Assembly: GCA_031835245.1 (NCBI GenBank)
Contig: JAVKOQ010000394.1
Location: forward strand, 1 to 44,238
Source of the DNA: Balamuthia mandrillaris
Lineage: Eukaryota > Discosea > Longamoebia > Balamuthiidae
Direction of reading: 5' to 3'
Length of the DNA: 44,238 nt
A program made the position numbers and the translations under genes. The notes beneath the pieces are model-generated. The model had not been told where the DNA came from. It did not search any database and worked only from the letters and a program-made list of their open reading frames with translations. Positions 30,642-42,400 of the stretch are shown here, piece by piece (the first letter of the stretch is position 1; each line of letters starts with the position of its first letter).

Positions 30642-32711
30642 TTCCCGCGAAGCCTTGTGTTGACTGCGTCATCATCCGCTTGAGATCGGCGTGCGTGGTT
30701 TCAATGCCAAAGTTGCTGAACTTTTCGACCGAGCCTTCTCGCTCCAGCCAGTAGCCAAGGTGGTCAACAAACACGTGAATGTATGTAGTAACATCCCTTC
30801 CATTCCATGCCTGAATAAAGGCTTGCAAAAACACCTTTGCCTCTTGCTTCCATTCCTCATCCGTGATGCTCAGCTTTTCCTGCATTGCTAAACAGGCTGT
30901 TCGATGGAAAGCTGCCCAAACCTGACGAACTCGTGGAAGTGTTGTTCGAATTGGTGCTCTTCTAGGCATGCCTTCCTCAAGGTCTGCTAAAATGAACGTG
31001 TGATTTTCAAGGATGATTAAATGTTCACGTCTGTTGAGCCTGCTGTCTTTAATCCTCTTCTTGAAACCAACTCCAGAAGCTGCTGGAATAAGGTAAATCC
31101 CAATTCCAGCCATTCGTTCAACAAAAAGTTGTTGTAACCTTGGTCGTTCTGCTGCGAGCTCAATTGTCTTATTGATGAGTTTGCGAACTACGCCCATTAA
31201 TAGGTGAAGAAGATCTGGAATAACTTGCATTGGATTTAAAAACAACACAGGTTCAAGCACCTTTTAGCAAACAAGACCACCAACAAAAGTCAGAAGAGCA
31301 AATAGAAACAAAAAACAACACAAACCTGTCCATGATGATCTGTCGCTTTTGATCTCCTTGTTGCCTCTTCCCAGTTGATAACTGCTTTCCAATCATTTTT
31401 GACATCCTCTAAGGTACGAAAGCGAGTTTCTTCTGCTGAGAGTTCACCTTGTGCTAACTGCCGCTTTGTGACATTGCACCAAAAACAGCGACAGGTAGAG
31501 TTGCTGCGATAGAATTGATACATGCCACTAAAAACAGCCAAGGCCTTCAAGTCAACCACAATGTATGGCCACAGGTGCACCAATTCACCAGAAGAAGAAG
31601 TAAGTAGCACACCCTTTTCTATCCAGTCGTTGAGCACTGCTCGTTGATCACCAAGTTCTCTGATTAATGTTTCTCCATCTTCGTTTCCTAAATACAACAG
31701 CCAAGGATGACAGTTGTGTGACGATTTGAGCGCCTTCAATGTGGATTTCTTGCTTATGAACTCCATCGTCCCAACTTCCATTTGTAGATGAGTTTTTTTG
31801 GCTGCTGTAGATCCATCAAAGGCAAGCTTTAAAACAGGTCGATCTGCTGCTTGAAGTTTAGAAGATGAAAAGAGTTGCTGTACAAACTCTTTCGGCTGGT
31901 ACATACTTCCTTTTCCACCTTTTGTTGCAACCAATTCCTTCTTGTTTAACAACTCACATTGCTTCTTTCGAACTTGATGTAGGCTTGCTTGTTTTGATAG
32001 CTTGAAAATATGAACAACCAACTCCCAACAACGATCTGGTATATGCAACACATTCTTCAACCAGACAAGGTCTGTCACACAAGGTTGATAAGTAGATGTA
32101 GAGAGGTTTGCTTGTAGCCATCCTTCAATCACTGGAGAAGAGTGAATAATGGCAGCCACTCCTAATACTACATCAACTTGGAGTGCTCCTTCCACTGCTG
32201 CTTTTGCTACAGCTACTCGCACGTTTCCTTCAACATCCCAAGTCACCTTCGTTTCAATCGCCTCCATGATGTCTTGCTTAGCTTCTTCTATTTCTTCTTC
32301 GCGTTGCTTCTTCACTTCTTCCTTTGCCTGCTCTTGCTTTTCCTTCTCTTTTCCCTTTTCATCCTGGCGGGTGGCTATCTCCTTACAACGGGCACAGGAA
32401 TCAGGTGAGCAGGTATGTTGAACTGTTGCTTCATGCTCTCTTCTTGACTCTTCTGATTTGTAACGTTTGCCACAAACAGAGTGACGGCACTCGAACCTCA
32501 GGTCGTTTGGGTTCTTCTTTCCAAGTCGATGGTTTTCCCATCGCTTGCAGGTTGTGCAATTAGTTGCATTACACGTATGCCCTCCTCCTCCCTTGCGCCT
32601 TTCATGTCGATTGAGGGTGGAGGTATCCTGTGCAACAAACCGTTGTGGTGAACAGTAGAGGTGCTCACAAACATAAGGCGGTTGGCGTTTGACTCTTTTT
32701 GCACGTGGCAT
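30451..32711 (-). CDS. Zinc-finger, RNase H-like transposase-type protein, 731 aa
   Basis: Exons 32711-31326 and 31260-30451 on the minus strand join in phase 0 across a short intron; both are fully open. Two Cys/His zinc-finger-like units lie at the N-terminus (YVCEHLYCSPQRF with STLNRHERR, and FECRHSVCGKRYKSEESRRE), followed by an acidic Lys/Glu coiled coil. The main body has LKLAFDGSTAAKKTHLQMEV, HPWLLYLGNEDGETLIREL, YIVVDLKALAVFSGM, VIPDLLHLLMGVVRKL and FSNFGIETTHADLKRMMTQS. From memory, the order Asp - GNED - Asp - DLLH - FS.xGIE.x.x.K recalls uncharacterised zinc-finger proteins repeated in genomes of amoebae and cnidarians, thought to be RNase H-fold transposases. I see no terminal inverted repeats or target duplication. 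It could be an element, a relic of one, or a domesticated gene. Confidence 0.62.
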
Positions 32712-33161
32712 GTTTGTGTTGTTTTGTTTTTTGTTTTTTTTTGTTTATCGCTGTAAATAAAAGTTAACTTAACCTTTATTTCTTGGAAAAATGAAGTTGG
32801 TGCCAGATCCTAAAAATAATGTACTAAAATTATTTCACCCAATTTTCCCTGTTTTTCACTATCAAATCGTCGACAAAAATACATTCTTGTCGACCAGGAA
32901 CTGGCACTCTTGCAGTGGAGGAGGACGATGGGAGCTCTCTCTTTATTTTCTGTCGACAAAGGAAGAGCCCCGACCCGACGACGAGGCCCCGCGAGGCGCT
33001 TGTTCCCAGCATCCTTGTGGGCACACCGCGAGCGCGTTGCTCCAGATGGATGGATGGACAGATAGACAGATAGATGGGAGACTTATTGTTGGTGGTTGTG
33101 GGTGGGTTTTCCCAATAATAATAATAATAAAAAGAATAAAAAGAATAATAGAGAGGAGAGC
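32712..33161. other. Intergenic region with TGTCGAC repeats and simple repeats
   Basis: These 450 bp lie between the transposase-like gene's start and the end of copy B. They hold GTCGACAA and TTGTCGAC arms facing each other at 32869-32894, and a third TGTCGACA copy at 32952-32959. A GATG/GATA-type run lies near 33045-33077 and an AAT run at 33115-33145. No gene is supported. Confidence 0.5.
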
Positions 33162-35828
33162 TCACTTGGAAAGCTGTGCGTAGATCCAGCCGTTCCATTG
33201 TTGATAGTGAAGGTTCTGGGCCATGGCCCGCTCGTACAGAGTCATGATGTTTTGGGTGCAGCGCTCCCCGCGCATGCTCAAGTTCAGCTTGATGGCCATC
33301 GCCATGGAGAAGAACAGCTCTCGTTGCATTTTCTCCAGCTCGCTTTCCAAGAATTTCACTTTCTCTTTCTCTTTCTCTTTCTCTTTCTCTTTCTCTTTCT
33401 CTTTCTCTTTCTCTTTCTCTTTCTCTTTCTCTTTCTCTTTCTCTTTCTCTTTGTCTTGTTGCTCGCTTGCGATGGCGGAGGATACGGCGGAGAGCAACTG
33501 GCCATGCAACTCTTTGTTCTGTTGTTGAAGGTGATTGTTCTCTGCTCGCAACTGCTCTACTTCTCTCTCAGTCTCCTGGAATTTGAGCAAATTCATCTTC
33601 AGTTCCACCAATTCTCTCTTCTCGTTCTCCCTTTCTTCTTGATCACCATCTTCTTCATCCTCGTCATCCTTGGTGGTTTTTTGCTGACTTCTCAGTTCTT
33701 CTATCTTTGATTTCTTTTTCTCTAATCGTCGCTCGAGTGCCTCATTGTCTTCCTTCAACCGTCCCAAATCTTGCAAGTTCTTTTGCTGTTTGCGCAGGTC
33801 CTCCTTGAGTTGGTGAACCTCTTCCTGGGAGTGCTCTAATTTCTTCCCTAGAGTCGCTTTTTCTTGTCTCTCTTCAGCCAGCTCGGCCTGGGCAAGAGCC
33901 AAGGCCTCCTCCAGAGAGAGACACCGCATCTTCACTTCCATTCTCTCTTTGCTGGCTTCTTCCTCCGTGTTGCCCATTTGCTGGCTCAGCTCTTGCAGCA
34001 TTCGTTGGTGCTCTTCTTTTTGTTTTTCCTTTGCTTCTTGCAGGCGTTGATACCGGTCCGCTTGTTTCTGTTCTGCCTCTTTCAAGCCCGCCACCTCCTC
34101 TTTCAACGCCAGGACGCTCTCCTCTGCCTTTGTCACAGCCTCCTTCAGCTCTTCCACTTGCTTCTGCCAGGCTTCATCCTTCTCCGCTGCACTTTCTTTG
34201 GCTTTCGCCAATGCTTCCTCCTTTTCCGCCAAATGCAGGGCTTGCTTCTCGTATCGTTTTTGCAGGTCTTCCATCTTCTTTTTAGTAGTTTCCAACTCCT
34301 CTTCTTTGTTCTTCAAATGGGCAGTAAGCTTGTTGTATGCTTGTTCCTTTTGCTGGAGAGCCTCCTCTTTGACCTCTAAGTCGGCCTTAAGTTTGCCTTG
34401 TATTTCATCCTTTTGCTGTTGAATAACCGCTAAGCTGGACTCAGCGATTTCCCTTACACCCAACAGCTCAGCTACATGTGCCTCTTGTTGTTCATGCTTC
34501 TTCCTTTCTTGTGCTAGCTCCTCCTCCAGACTTGCTACCTTTTCTGTCTTTCTAGCCATTTCCTTCTCCAGCTCTGCCATTTTCTGCCTTAGTTCTTCTG
34601 TCTCCTCATTTACCTTCCTTAAGGCCTCCTTCTGCTCTGCTATCTTCTGGCTCAATTCTTTTTTCTCCTCTTCCACTTTCCGCTGGTTTTGTTCTTCACT
34701 TTCTTCTTGTTTTTGTTTCATTGTTTGCATGCGCTCTTCCAGTTCCTTGTTTCTCTTTTCTTCTCGTTGCACCACCTCTTCCTTTGCTCTCAGTTTTCCT
34801 TCCAGTTCTTCCACTTTCTTTGCAGCCTCTTCCTGTGCCTCCTGTTTCTTTTCCATCAACTCTCGCATCACCGATATCTCTTCTTCGACCTCTTCTTCTC
34901 TCTTTTCGAGTTCGTCGTCTCTGTCTCGCAACTTTTTGCTCTTTTCTTCCAACTGGTGCTGCAGTGCTACGAGGTCTGTGTCCTTCTTGGCCTTTTCCTC
35001 TGTCCATTGTCTCTCCTTCTCCTCCTGTTCCTTCCTCAACTGCTCCACAGTGTCTTCTGCCGACTTGAGCTGTCGTTTCAAAAGGTCAATTTCGTGTTCA
35101 GTCTCTCCTAACATGTCCAAGGCCGCTTCTTTCTCCTCCTCTGTCCGCAGCCACATGTTTAATCCGTTGATCTACCATCGGCAAAGAAGCAACAAGAAAG
35201 AAACAACTGTGTTTAGTCAATTTTGTAGAGTGCCATTGAGAAATAATAACCGCATACCCAATAGTCGCCTTCTTCTTCGGTGGCGGCCACCAACTCAAAC
35301 ACTCGCCCGGGAGTGATGATTTCAAAGGGGCAAGAGGCGTCCCTTTTGCGTTGCTCCGGCGGGAGCTCCACTTTGCGGATGAACGTGATGGCGCTGCAGT
35401 CGATGGAGCCCAAGGGGGTGTTGTCCGTTTGGGTGGCGAAGTAGTTGAGCTTGTTGCCATGCTGGAAGAACCACCGCTTCTTGTAGGCCTTGACCAGGCC
35501 CTTCTCTCCTTTCTTTTGCAGCCAACCTTTCAACTGGAGGAGACCCAACCACCATAACAACCAAGAAGGAACAAGTGGAAAGGAGAAGCAGAAAGGTGGA
35601 GGAGGAGGAGGAATGGTGAGGAGGAAGAGGAGGAATGGTGAGAAGGAGGGGGACGAACGAACTAACTAACGGACAAAAAGGAGGCTAGGAAAAAAAAAAA
35701 AAAAACACAACATAATAAAATATAATACGAACCGGAGCAAGGGATATGGAGGAGCGTTGCCTGGCCAGAGCGGAAGGCACCCCAACAGGGAGGGAGGAGA
35801 GAGTGCTACTGCGCCTTCCTCTCTCCAT
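33162..35828 (-). CDS. PH-domain coiled-coil protein, copy B (793 aa)
   Basis: Exons on the minus strand are 35828-35733, 35533-35258 and 35171-33162; all phases close. The layout matches copy A: a 32-residue leader ending QRSSISLAP (copy A ends QRSSVSLAP), a PH domain, a coiled coil, then the conserved C-terminal segment ending HAQLTK in A and YAQLSK in B. It is less than half as long because most of the rod is absent. It also lacks the last intron of copy A and has instead a run of about 16 Glu-Lys pairs (33355-33453) just before the C-terminal segment. The PH exon is identical to copy A over 228 bases, while much of the rod is diverged. It is divergent from FANCE across 220 bp. The role is inferred only: a membrane-binding coiled-coil tether. 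Confidence 0.9.
33355..33453 (-). repeat. (CTCTTT)n array coding for Glu-Lys repeats in copy B
   Basis: About 16 hexamers on the plus strand read as alternating Glu and Lys on the coding strand, in frame, shortly before the conserved C-terminal segment. Copy A has an irregular Lys/Glu/Asn stretch at this place. Confidence 0.92.
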
Positions 35829-36048
35829 TCTCCCCTACCACCACTGCTACCTGCACTCCTCCCCGCTTGCTGCTGCTGCTGCTGCTGGTGCTGGTGGTGA
35901 TACCTGCGCTTTGGTTCGGTGGGTCTATTAGCCGCGCCCCCTCTTATCCTATTATTATCCGGTTTGATTGCATTGGCCGGTAGGTTTTCAGACAACCTAT
36001 TAGCACAAAGGAGTCACAAAAGAGGCAAACAGCACCACCAGCACTGGC
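35829..36048. promoter_or_regulatory. Divergent promoter region copy B / FANCE
   Basis: These 220 bp lie between start codons. A (GCT)n run of about six units is at 35868-35886. No TGACGTCA palindrome is seen. Confidence 0.4.
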
Positions 36049-38715
36049 ATGAACACGAGCAGGAGGAGGAAGAGCGCACCCGCTACGGCTGCTGCTCATG
36101 GCAGGAGCGGCCCCCCAGAAGAAGAGGGAGGAGAAGGAGGAGGAGGGGTGGCGGGGGAGTGGCTGCCGCGTGTGATGCCGCCGGGGGTGCCCCGACCATG
36201 GGACCAGTTTGTAAATATCCTGCAACGGTCCAGCGGGGCGGAGGGAGCCGCCATGGCCTGGCTGGAGGAGCTTCACCCGTACCTGCCGCTCTCCCTCGCT
36301 GAACAGCAACAACAACAAGAAGAAGAAGACGCTGGTGTGGCTTCCAACAACCACTACGGCGGCAGTGGCACAGCACGCTTCTCCTCCGGAAGCAACCATG
36401 CTGTGCCCTCTGTGGGGCTGGCTGACTTTGGCGTGTTTCTGGACTATCTCTGCCAATACAGCTGCTGCTCCCCTTGCAGAGCTGCCCCCCAGGTTAGGTT
36501 GTGTTTTGTTGCTTTGGAGCGCTTCATCCCTCTCCTAACGTCGAGTGGCCAACAACAGCCGAAGAGAGAGGAGGATACACCGCCTGCCACACATCGTGCA
36601 GAGGAACCTGCTGTCCTTCCTTTGCTGTTATGGTGAGAGGCTGCCAGCTGCACTGCTGGCCTCCTTCTGGGCCAAAGCTTTTGGTGGTGGTGGCGGTGGG
36701 CCAGGAGCACGTCCGGTCTCTGGTGGTGGTGAGTTTGTCGGAGAGCAAGCCCTCCTTCAACCAAAGACTTGGCTGCTATGCCTTGCCACAAGACTGAAAG
36801 AGCAACTGTTGCACCGTGGTGCGTTGGACCTCCCAACCTGCTACTTTCTTGGGTTATAACCATTGTATGCTGCATTGCAGATCCCTCGTTGAAGCAAGTG
36901 CTGGTGGAAGAAGAGGAAGAAGAAGAGGCGATTGATTATGTGGCCAGTTGGTCTGCAGAGAGCAGATCAGGCCTAGAAAGGGCTATCGCAATGTCTTGTC
37001 TATCTCCTCCCACCCTTGCCGAGGACTTTCAATTCCCCAAAGACGTAATAGGTGCTTTGTCCTTCTCTTAATTGTTCATTCAATCTTATTTTTGCCTCCC
37101 TCATACTCTTGCTGCGCTTTTTGTGTGCATGGCCATGCCTCTTAGACTTGTTGCCAGAACTTGCCAAGTACTCCCCTGAGCTGATGCAAGTTCTTGAAGC
37201 ACATTCACAAAAGGCAGAACCGACGCAGTCAGTTGGCCAACCGGAAGAAGAACGAGTGGAAGAACAAAAAATTATCGTGATATCAGGACGAAAGGAAAAA
37301 GGCAAAGAGAAATTGGGCATTCAGCCCTCGAACGAACTGAATAAACCAACGACATCAACGATGGAAATTCCTGTCACAGAAGCTGAAGGCAGCGTTATCT
37401 CCCTTTCTGAAGGGCTACCGCTGCAGCAGATAGAGGCCAGCGAAGGAGATACGCGGACGACGGTTGATATGCTTGATACCAAAACAGAGGAGGAGATTGC
37501 CCAGGTCAAACTTATGATCGATAACTTGGACACAGCAATGTTACAAGCCCAGTCGCTCGCGACACCTGAAGCCAAGCGGTTGCTCACTTTGCTGAACGAA
37601 TCACAAGTTTGTATTGGTTTGGTTTGGGTTTGTACCATGTCAAATTGTCTCATTTGCTCTATCTTATAGTTGGACGTAGTGTGCGAAAAGTTGTCTCTCA
37701 GCGCTGCCACCGAAGAAATATTAGCTTACGTCACAAATTTGTACTTGCTACTCAGTGAGCCAAGTTATTACAAGTCACTTGAGTACTTGCGGTGTTGTAT
37801 ATTACCAAAGGTATGCTTCTCTAGGAGAGCATTTTTTGTTATTTGGTATTCATTTACCCATTACTACAATGCGGTGGTTTCAGATCCGAAGTCTTGAGAG
37901 TGCTGCATCTCGTTCGTTATCCGCAATGATGGTGGCTATTGCTCAGAAACATCCGGCAGCCACCATTGATGCGCTATTAGTGCCTCTCGTCCTCGACTAT
38001 GATTCATTTGGTAGGCTTATCTGTATTAATTGTTTTTTTTAATCCTGATTAGTTTCACTCATGTTTCTCTATAAAGCGTTGCCACAGAGTGCTATTGTAA
38101 ATAAAGTGTTGAAGGAATGCCTTAGTCCAACTCAGGTCCACACCTTTCTCAAGTATGTCTACCTACCCTCAAAATGAAAAGGGGTGAATACCCTAACACC
38201 CCCTCGCTTATGCGCCTTCTCTTTCTCTATGTGGCGTCGCTATCCCCAAAGAAACTTCTTATCATCTGCAGATAAACAAAGTGCGGCCGCAGAGCTTGAT
38301 ACGTCGTTCTCGCAATCCCAAGAAATGGAGGCTACACAAGGAAGCATCATAACCGCAGACGCAATATCACCATGGACAGACCAAACTATAATGATATTGC
38401 AAAATGTTCTTGCCATGAAACAAATGCAATGCAGCCAGGACACGATTGCTCTTTTGTTAGAGCAACTGGCAAAGCATGTGGTACCTTTGGCCAAGTCCAC
38501 CAAATTAACTGCCCTTATTTTGCTTCTGGTGACCAACCACTTCGAACAGGTAGTGTAGTGTTATTGTTGTTGAAGTAATGTTACCCTTTCATTTCATATT
38601 CACCACTCTGTTGCTGGAGCAGGTCCAGCCGCACAAGGCATTTCTGGAGCGGATCGCTCATCAGCTTGACAACTTCATGAAGAAGAACCTGCTTGCTAAA
38701 ATCAGCCAACTCTAA
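36049..38715 (+). CDS. FANCE: Fanconi anaemia group E protein homologue (FANCE), 686 aa
   Basis: FANCE is the core-complex subunit that links the FANCC/FANCF arm to FANCD2 during interstrand-crosslink repair. Nine exons close in phase: 36049-36492, 36569-36818, 36881-37051, 37146-37606, 37670-37810, 37884-38010, 38077-38152, 38252-38549 and 38623-38715. The N-terminal helical part has IHRLPHIVQRNLLSFL, matching the human LPRICQRNLMSLL segment. A long acidic, Ser/Thr-rich linker (about 300-440) follows. The C-terminal domain runs LLNESQLDVVCEKLSL, LESAASRSLSAMMVAI, SPWTDQTIMILQNVLAMKQM and FMKKNLLAKISQL, tracking human FANCE helix by helix. The human protein is 536 residues; the excess is in the linker and a Gly/Arg-rich N-terminus. 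The exon 1-2 join is the least certain. Confidence 0.85.
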
Positions 38716-39436
38716 TAATCTGCTTACGAACCAAAAGCTCTGCCAGTCCCTGTGGCTGCACACGGTTTTCGCGTGGAGAGAACTGCACTGAGGGGGGTGG
38801 TAGGACGAGCGATAGGACGAGAGATAGGAGGGGAGATAGAACGAGAGATAGGAGGGGAGACAGGACGAGAGATAGGAGGGGAGATAGCAGGAAACATGAG
38901 GGTTCGTAAAGTGGCTAAATGAATTAATAGAAGGGAGGGGGGCATTACTCTCACCAAAAAGAGGGGGCGCAGCTGCAAAAGAAACGCAGCAGCTATCGTC
39001 TATCTGCCTTCTCATCCTCCTCCTATTTAGGGCCAAGTGTGGAGAGGCCTTCTCTTTGCCTTCATAGGCTCCTACCTCCCCTCTTTATTTTCTCATTTGT
39101 TGTTTTTATTTTTTTGGCTACCTATTTGTTGGTAGCAAGCAAGCAGCATTACCCACAGCAGCAGCAACAACAACAACAACAACAAGAACTTTGCCCGTTA
39201 ACGAGGCTGGGCAAACAAACAAAAAAAAAAGAAGAAGAAGGAATACGACCAATTTTGTTTGTTTTTTTTTTTAATTTTGCAAAGTTGCCGGAGAGAAGAG
39301 TAAGGAGTCGTGAAGAAGGAAGAGGCAACAAGGCAAGGAACGCTCTGGGTGGTGCAAAGAGAAAGGTTCTTTTAAAGACCTCAAAATTTTGTTTTTTTTT
39401 TTTTTATAAAGGAAAAGGGAGGAGAAGGAGGCCGCT
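38716..39436. other. Intergenic region with a 24-bp minisatellite
   Basis: These 721 bp lie between FANCE and the RasGEF gene. At about 38799-38892 there are three to four imperfect copies of a roughly 24-bp unit built on GGACGAGAGATAGGAGGGGA. CAA/CAG runs near 39160-39184 and poly-T/A runs follow. The antisense frame across the minisatellite (repeating Ser-Tyr-Leu-Pro) is not a supported gene. Confidence 0.6.
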
Positions 39437-42400
39437 ATGTCATCCAAGGACAGTAATGGTACCTCCAAGCTCAGACGAAGCCAGAGCAAAGGCCCTTCCG
39501 GCCGACGACAGACGCGCTCCGCCTCCAGAGAACGAGGCGGCAAGAACAGCAACAAGGTGAACCCCTCCGGCTCCAAGCTCTCCACCGCCACCTCCACCAA
39601 CAAAACCAGCGGCGCTTCCAGCAAGAAGAAGAAAGCCACACAGCAGCCACAACCACAGCCACCACAGCAACAACCACCAGCTGGAGACTCCCAACAACCG
39701 CCACAAAACATGTCGCCCAATACCTTAAGAAGAGTGTACAGCGTTCACAACTTTAGAAGCGGGCAAGGCGGTCGCTTGGGCGTGTCTGAAACGAGCCTCC
39801 TGCTCAACCAACAACAACAATTACAAACACAGCACAAAGATGGAGCGGAGACAATGCGAGGACGCAGCCGCTCCCCCAAGCGCACCCCTTCCTCTCCACG
39901 AGAAAGAAAAGGCAGAACGTCGTCCTCCACCCGCCCCACCACAGCCACCAACAAAACCAATGCTTCCTCTCCCTCCACCTCTTCTTCTTCTTCTGCTTCT
40001 TCTGCTTCTACAACAAACAACAGTAACGCAACAGGGTCGGCTTTGACCAACAGCGGCCGTTCCTCTACGCTCAGAAAAGCCGCGGTGGAGAAAAAGGCAG
40101 CAGCCAGCCCAAGCGCTGCGTGGGACTTGCTGGGAGTGCCGAACCTGGTGCTGGGGCATGGGCAAGGCGAAAGCCAAGAGGAACAAGGCAAAGAGGGAGG
40201 AGATCGCAGCCTCAAACGGCTAAGCCGCAGCCAGAGCGTTGTTTCCAAAGGAACAAAGGATGGGGACGTGCGGTCCGCCAAGTGGCTGCTCAAGAACTAC
40301 TATGCCTCTCAGTCAGACGGAAGCGGTGCCTCCTTCTTTTCCCTTTCTGACGGCTGCAGCAGCGGCAGTATTGATGATGGTGTTCCTGACTTTTTGTCAT
40401 GTGTAGAAGGAGGAAATGCTGCGGCGCCTCCTGGTATAGTGGTAGGCGTTAGACCACCACCTCTCACATCTCCCAGGCGAGAAAGTCTCAGCTCTCTGTT
40501 TGACGGAGGTGAGGGAAGCGGGGGCATGCTTTCTCCTCGTGGAAGTCCTCGCGCAAGTGGCAACGGGACAGATGATGGCCCTCTCTCGCCCAGAGGAAGC
40601 CCCGCTCTTCCTCCTCGGGATGATGAGCACAGTGCTGACGGAAATGCTCGGCAAAACAGAAGCGGCATCAGAGCCTGTTCCTTTGACGCAGAAGACCTAC
40701 AGAGCAACAGACAGGGGAGCGATGGGCAGCTTCTCGCCTCATTGCCGGACCCTGTCCTCGAACGGATAAAGATGAAGCAACAACAGCAGCAGGAGGATAG
40801 CAGTGGTAGACGGGGCTCCTTCTCTTCCAATGAAAGCTTGAAACTGCAGTTGCTGGAGAGTCTAGAGAAAGGACCACCCTCCCCCCAGCCCTTGTCAGCC
40901 AGAGGACCGGCCACGGAGGTAAGCCCTCTGCTGACAGCGAGCGAAAAAAAGCACCAACACCGCAGGATGGGCAGTGATGGTGCTGTTTCTGCAATCCCGG
41001 TTTGTGTTGAACGAAGAGGCAGCGATGCGTTCCCTCTTTCCCTATCAGAGGAATCGGAAGGAGAGCATAAAAGAGAACGGGGTGTAACGCTGCTATCTAC
41101 ATTGGATGCTTTAAGGCTTGATGACAGCGTGGAAACCTACATGGCCATGTACGGGTTCAAAGCCCAGCGAACGGGCGACCTCACCCTCCGCAAAGGAGAC
41201 CTTATATTAGTTCGCAGAAAGGAAGGAGGCAAGGCTGCCACCTCTCACACCAACTCACCGCCTTCCACAAAGAAAGGTGGATGGTGGCATGGTGAAACAA
41301 TAGACGGCAGACGTGGCCTATTTCCTAGCAACTACGTGGAGAAGTGGGTGGGACCTGGCCTACCTGCCCACCATTGGGGCGAGGAACAGACCACTGGCAG
41401 GAGCAGGGGCAATTCTGCCCCTGCTCCACCTTTCTCCTCTACGAAAGACTTAGAGGACGGCACCAATGAGGAAAGTGAATCAGATGAGCCCGAGGAAAAC
41501 ATTTTTGACTTTACGTTTGACCCGAATCGCTTTAAGAATGAGGAAGACGATGAAGTTGTGCAACAGAACCTTGAAGCAGATGGGCGCTCTATTCAACTCA
41601 TAACGTCTGGACCGAAAGGAAAGTTAGTGGAAGTGATGGCGGCCAGAACCAACCCCGAGCCTAACTTTATTTCGGCTTTCCTTCTCACAAGAAGATACTT
41701 TATGTCCGCAACTGCATTGTTCAAGCGGTTAATTTGGATGTAAGCATCCTTCTTTTTCTTTCTCTGCTCGTTTTATTATTATTATGTGCATATTCAACTA
41801 ATGTATGTTACGCAGATACAAACGGGAGCCAGGACCACAGGCTACCCCTGAGGAAATAGAGGATTATCAAAAGTGGGGCAAAATCATACAGGGCAGGTTT
41901 GTTCTCTCATTCCCACATTTTTGGCTTCTCTTCTAGGTTATTAGACAACATTATTCATATTCAAAAACGGCTCTCGTTCAGGGTTTTGAATGTTTTTCAA
42001 AAGTGGTTAGAAAACATTTTTCAGGACTTTATGCTGGAAAAGTATCTGTTGGAGGCTTTGGTTTTGTGGGTGCGGCAGGAATGCCATGAGAACCCATTAG
42101 CCAAGAAACTCATCAAAACTGTTAGGAAAAAGGTAATGCCCGTATTACTGATTCATTCAAAGTTATAACTAACATAATATATCTTAGAAAAGAGAGTTCC
42201 GCTTTAGTTTGTCAGATGCTGAGAGAGAGAGAAAACTGGAAGAGATTATAAACTTTGTGCTGGGCAATGCTGACACGAACAAAAAGAAAGAAGACAAGAC
42301 AGAAGGCCATGCTAATAACACAGAAGTGGAGATTAGCGAAGGTGGAGACACGACGTTAGCCGTAGTAACCGAAATAAACAACGGGACAGAAGTAGCTGTA

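Noticed and set aside
30439-32900. Terminal inverted repeats or target-site duplication around the transposase-like gene
   Set aside because: I compared both flanks by eye and found only chance-level similarity (short GGGAAAA matches), so no element ends are annotated.
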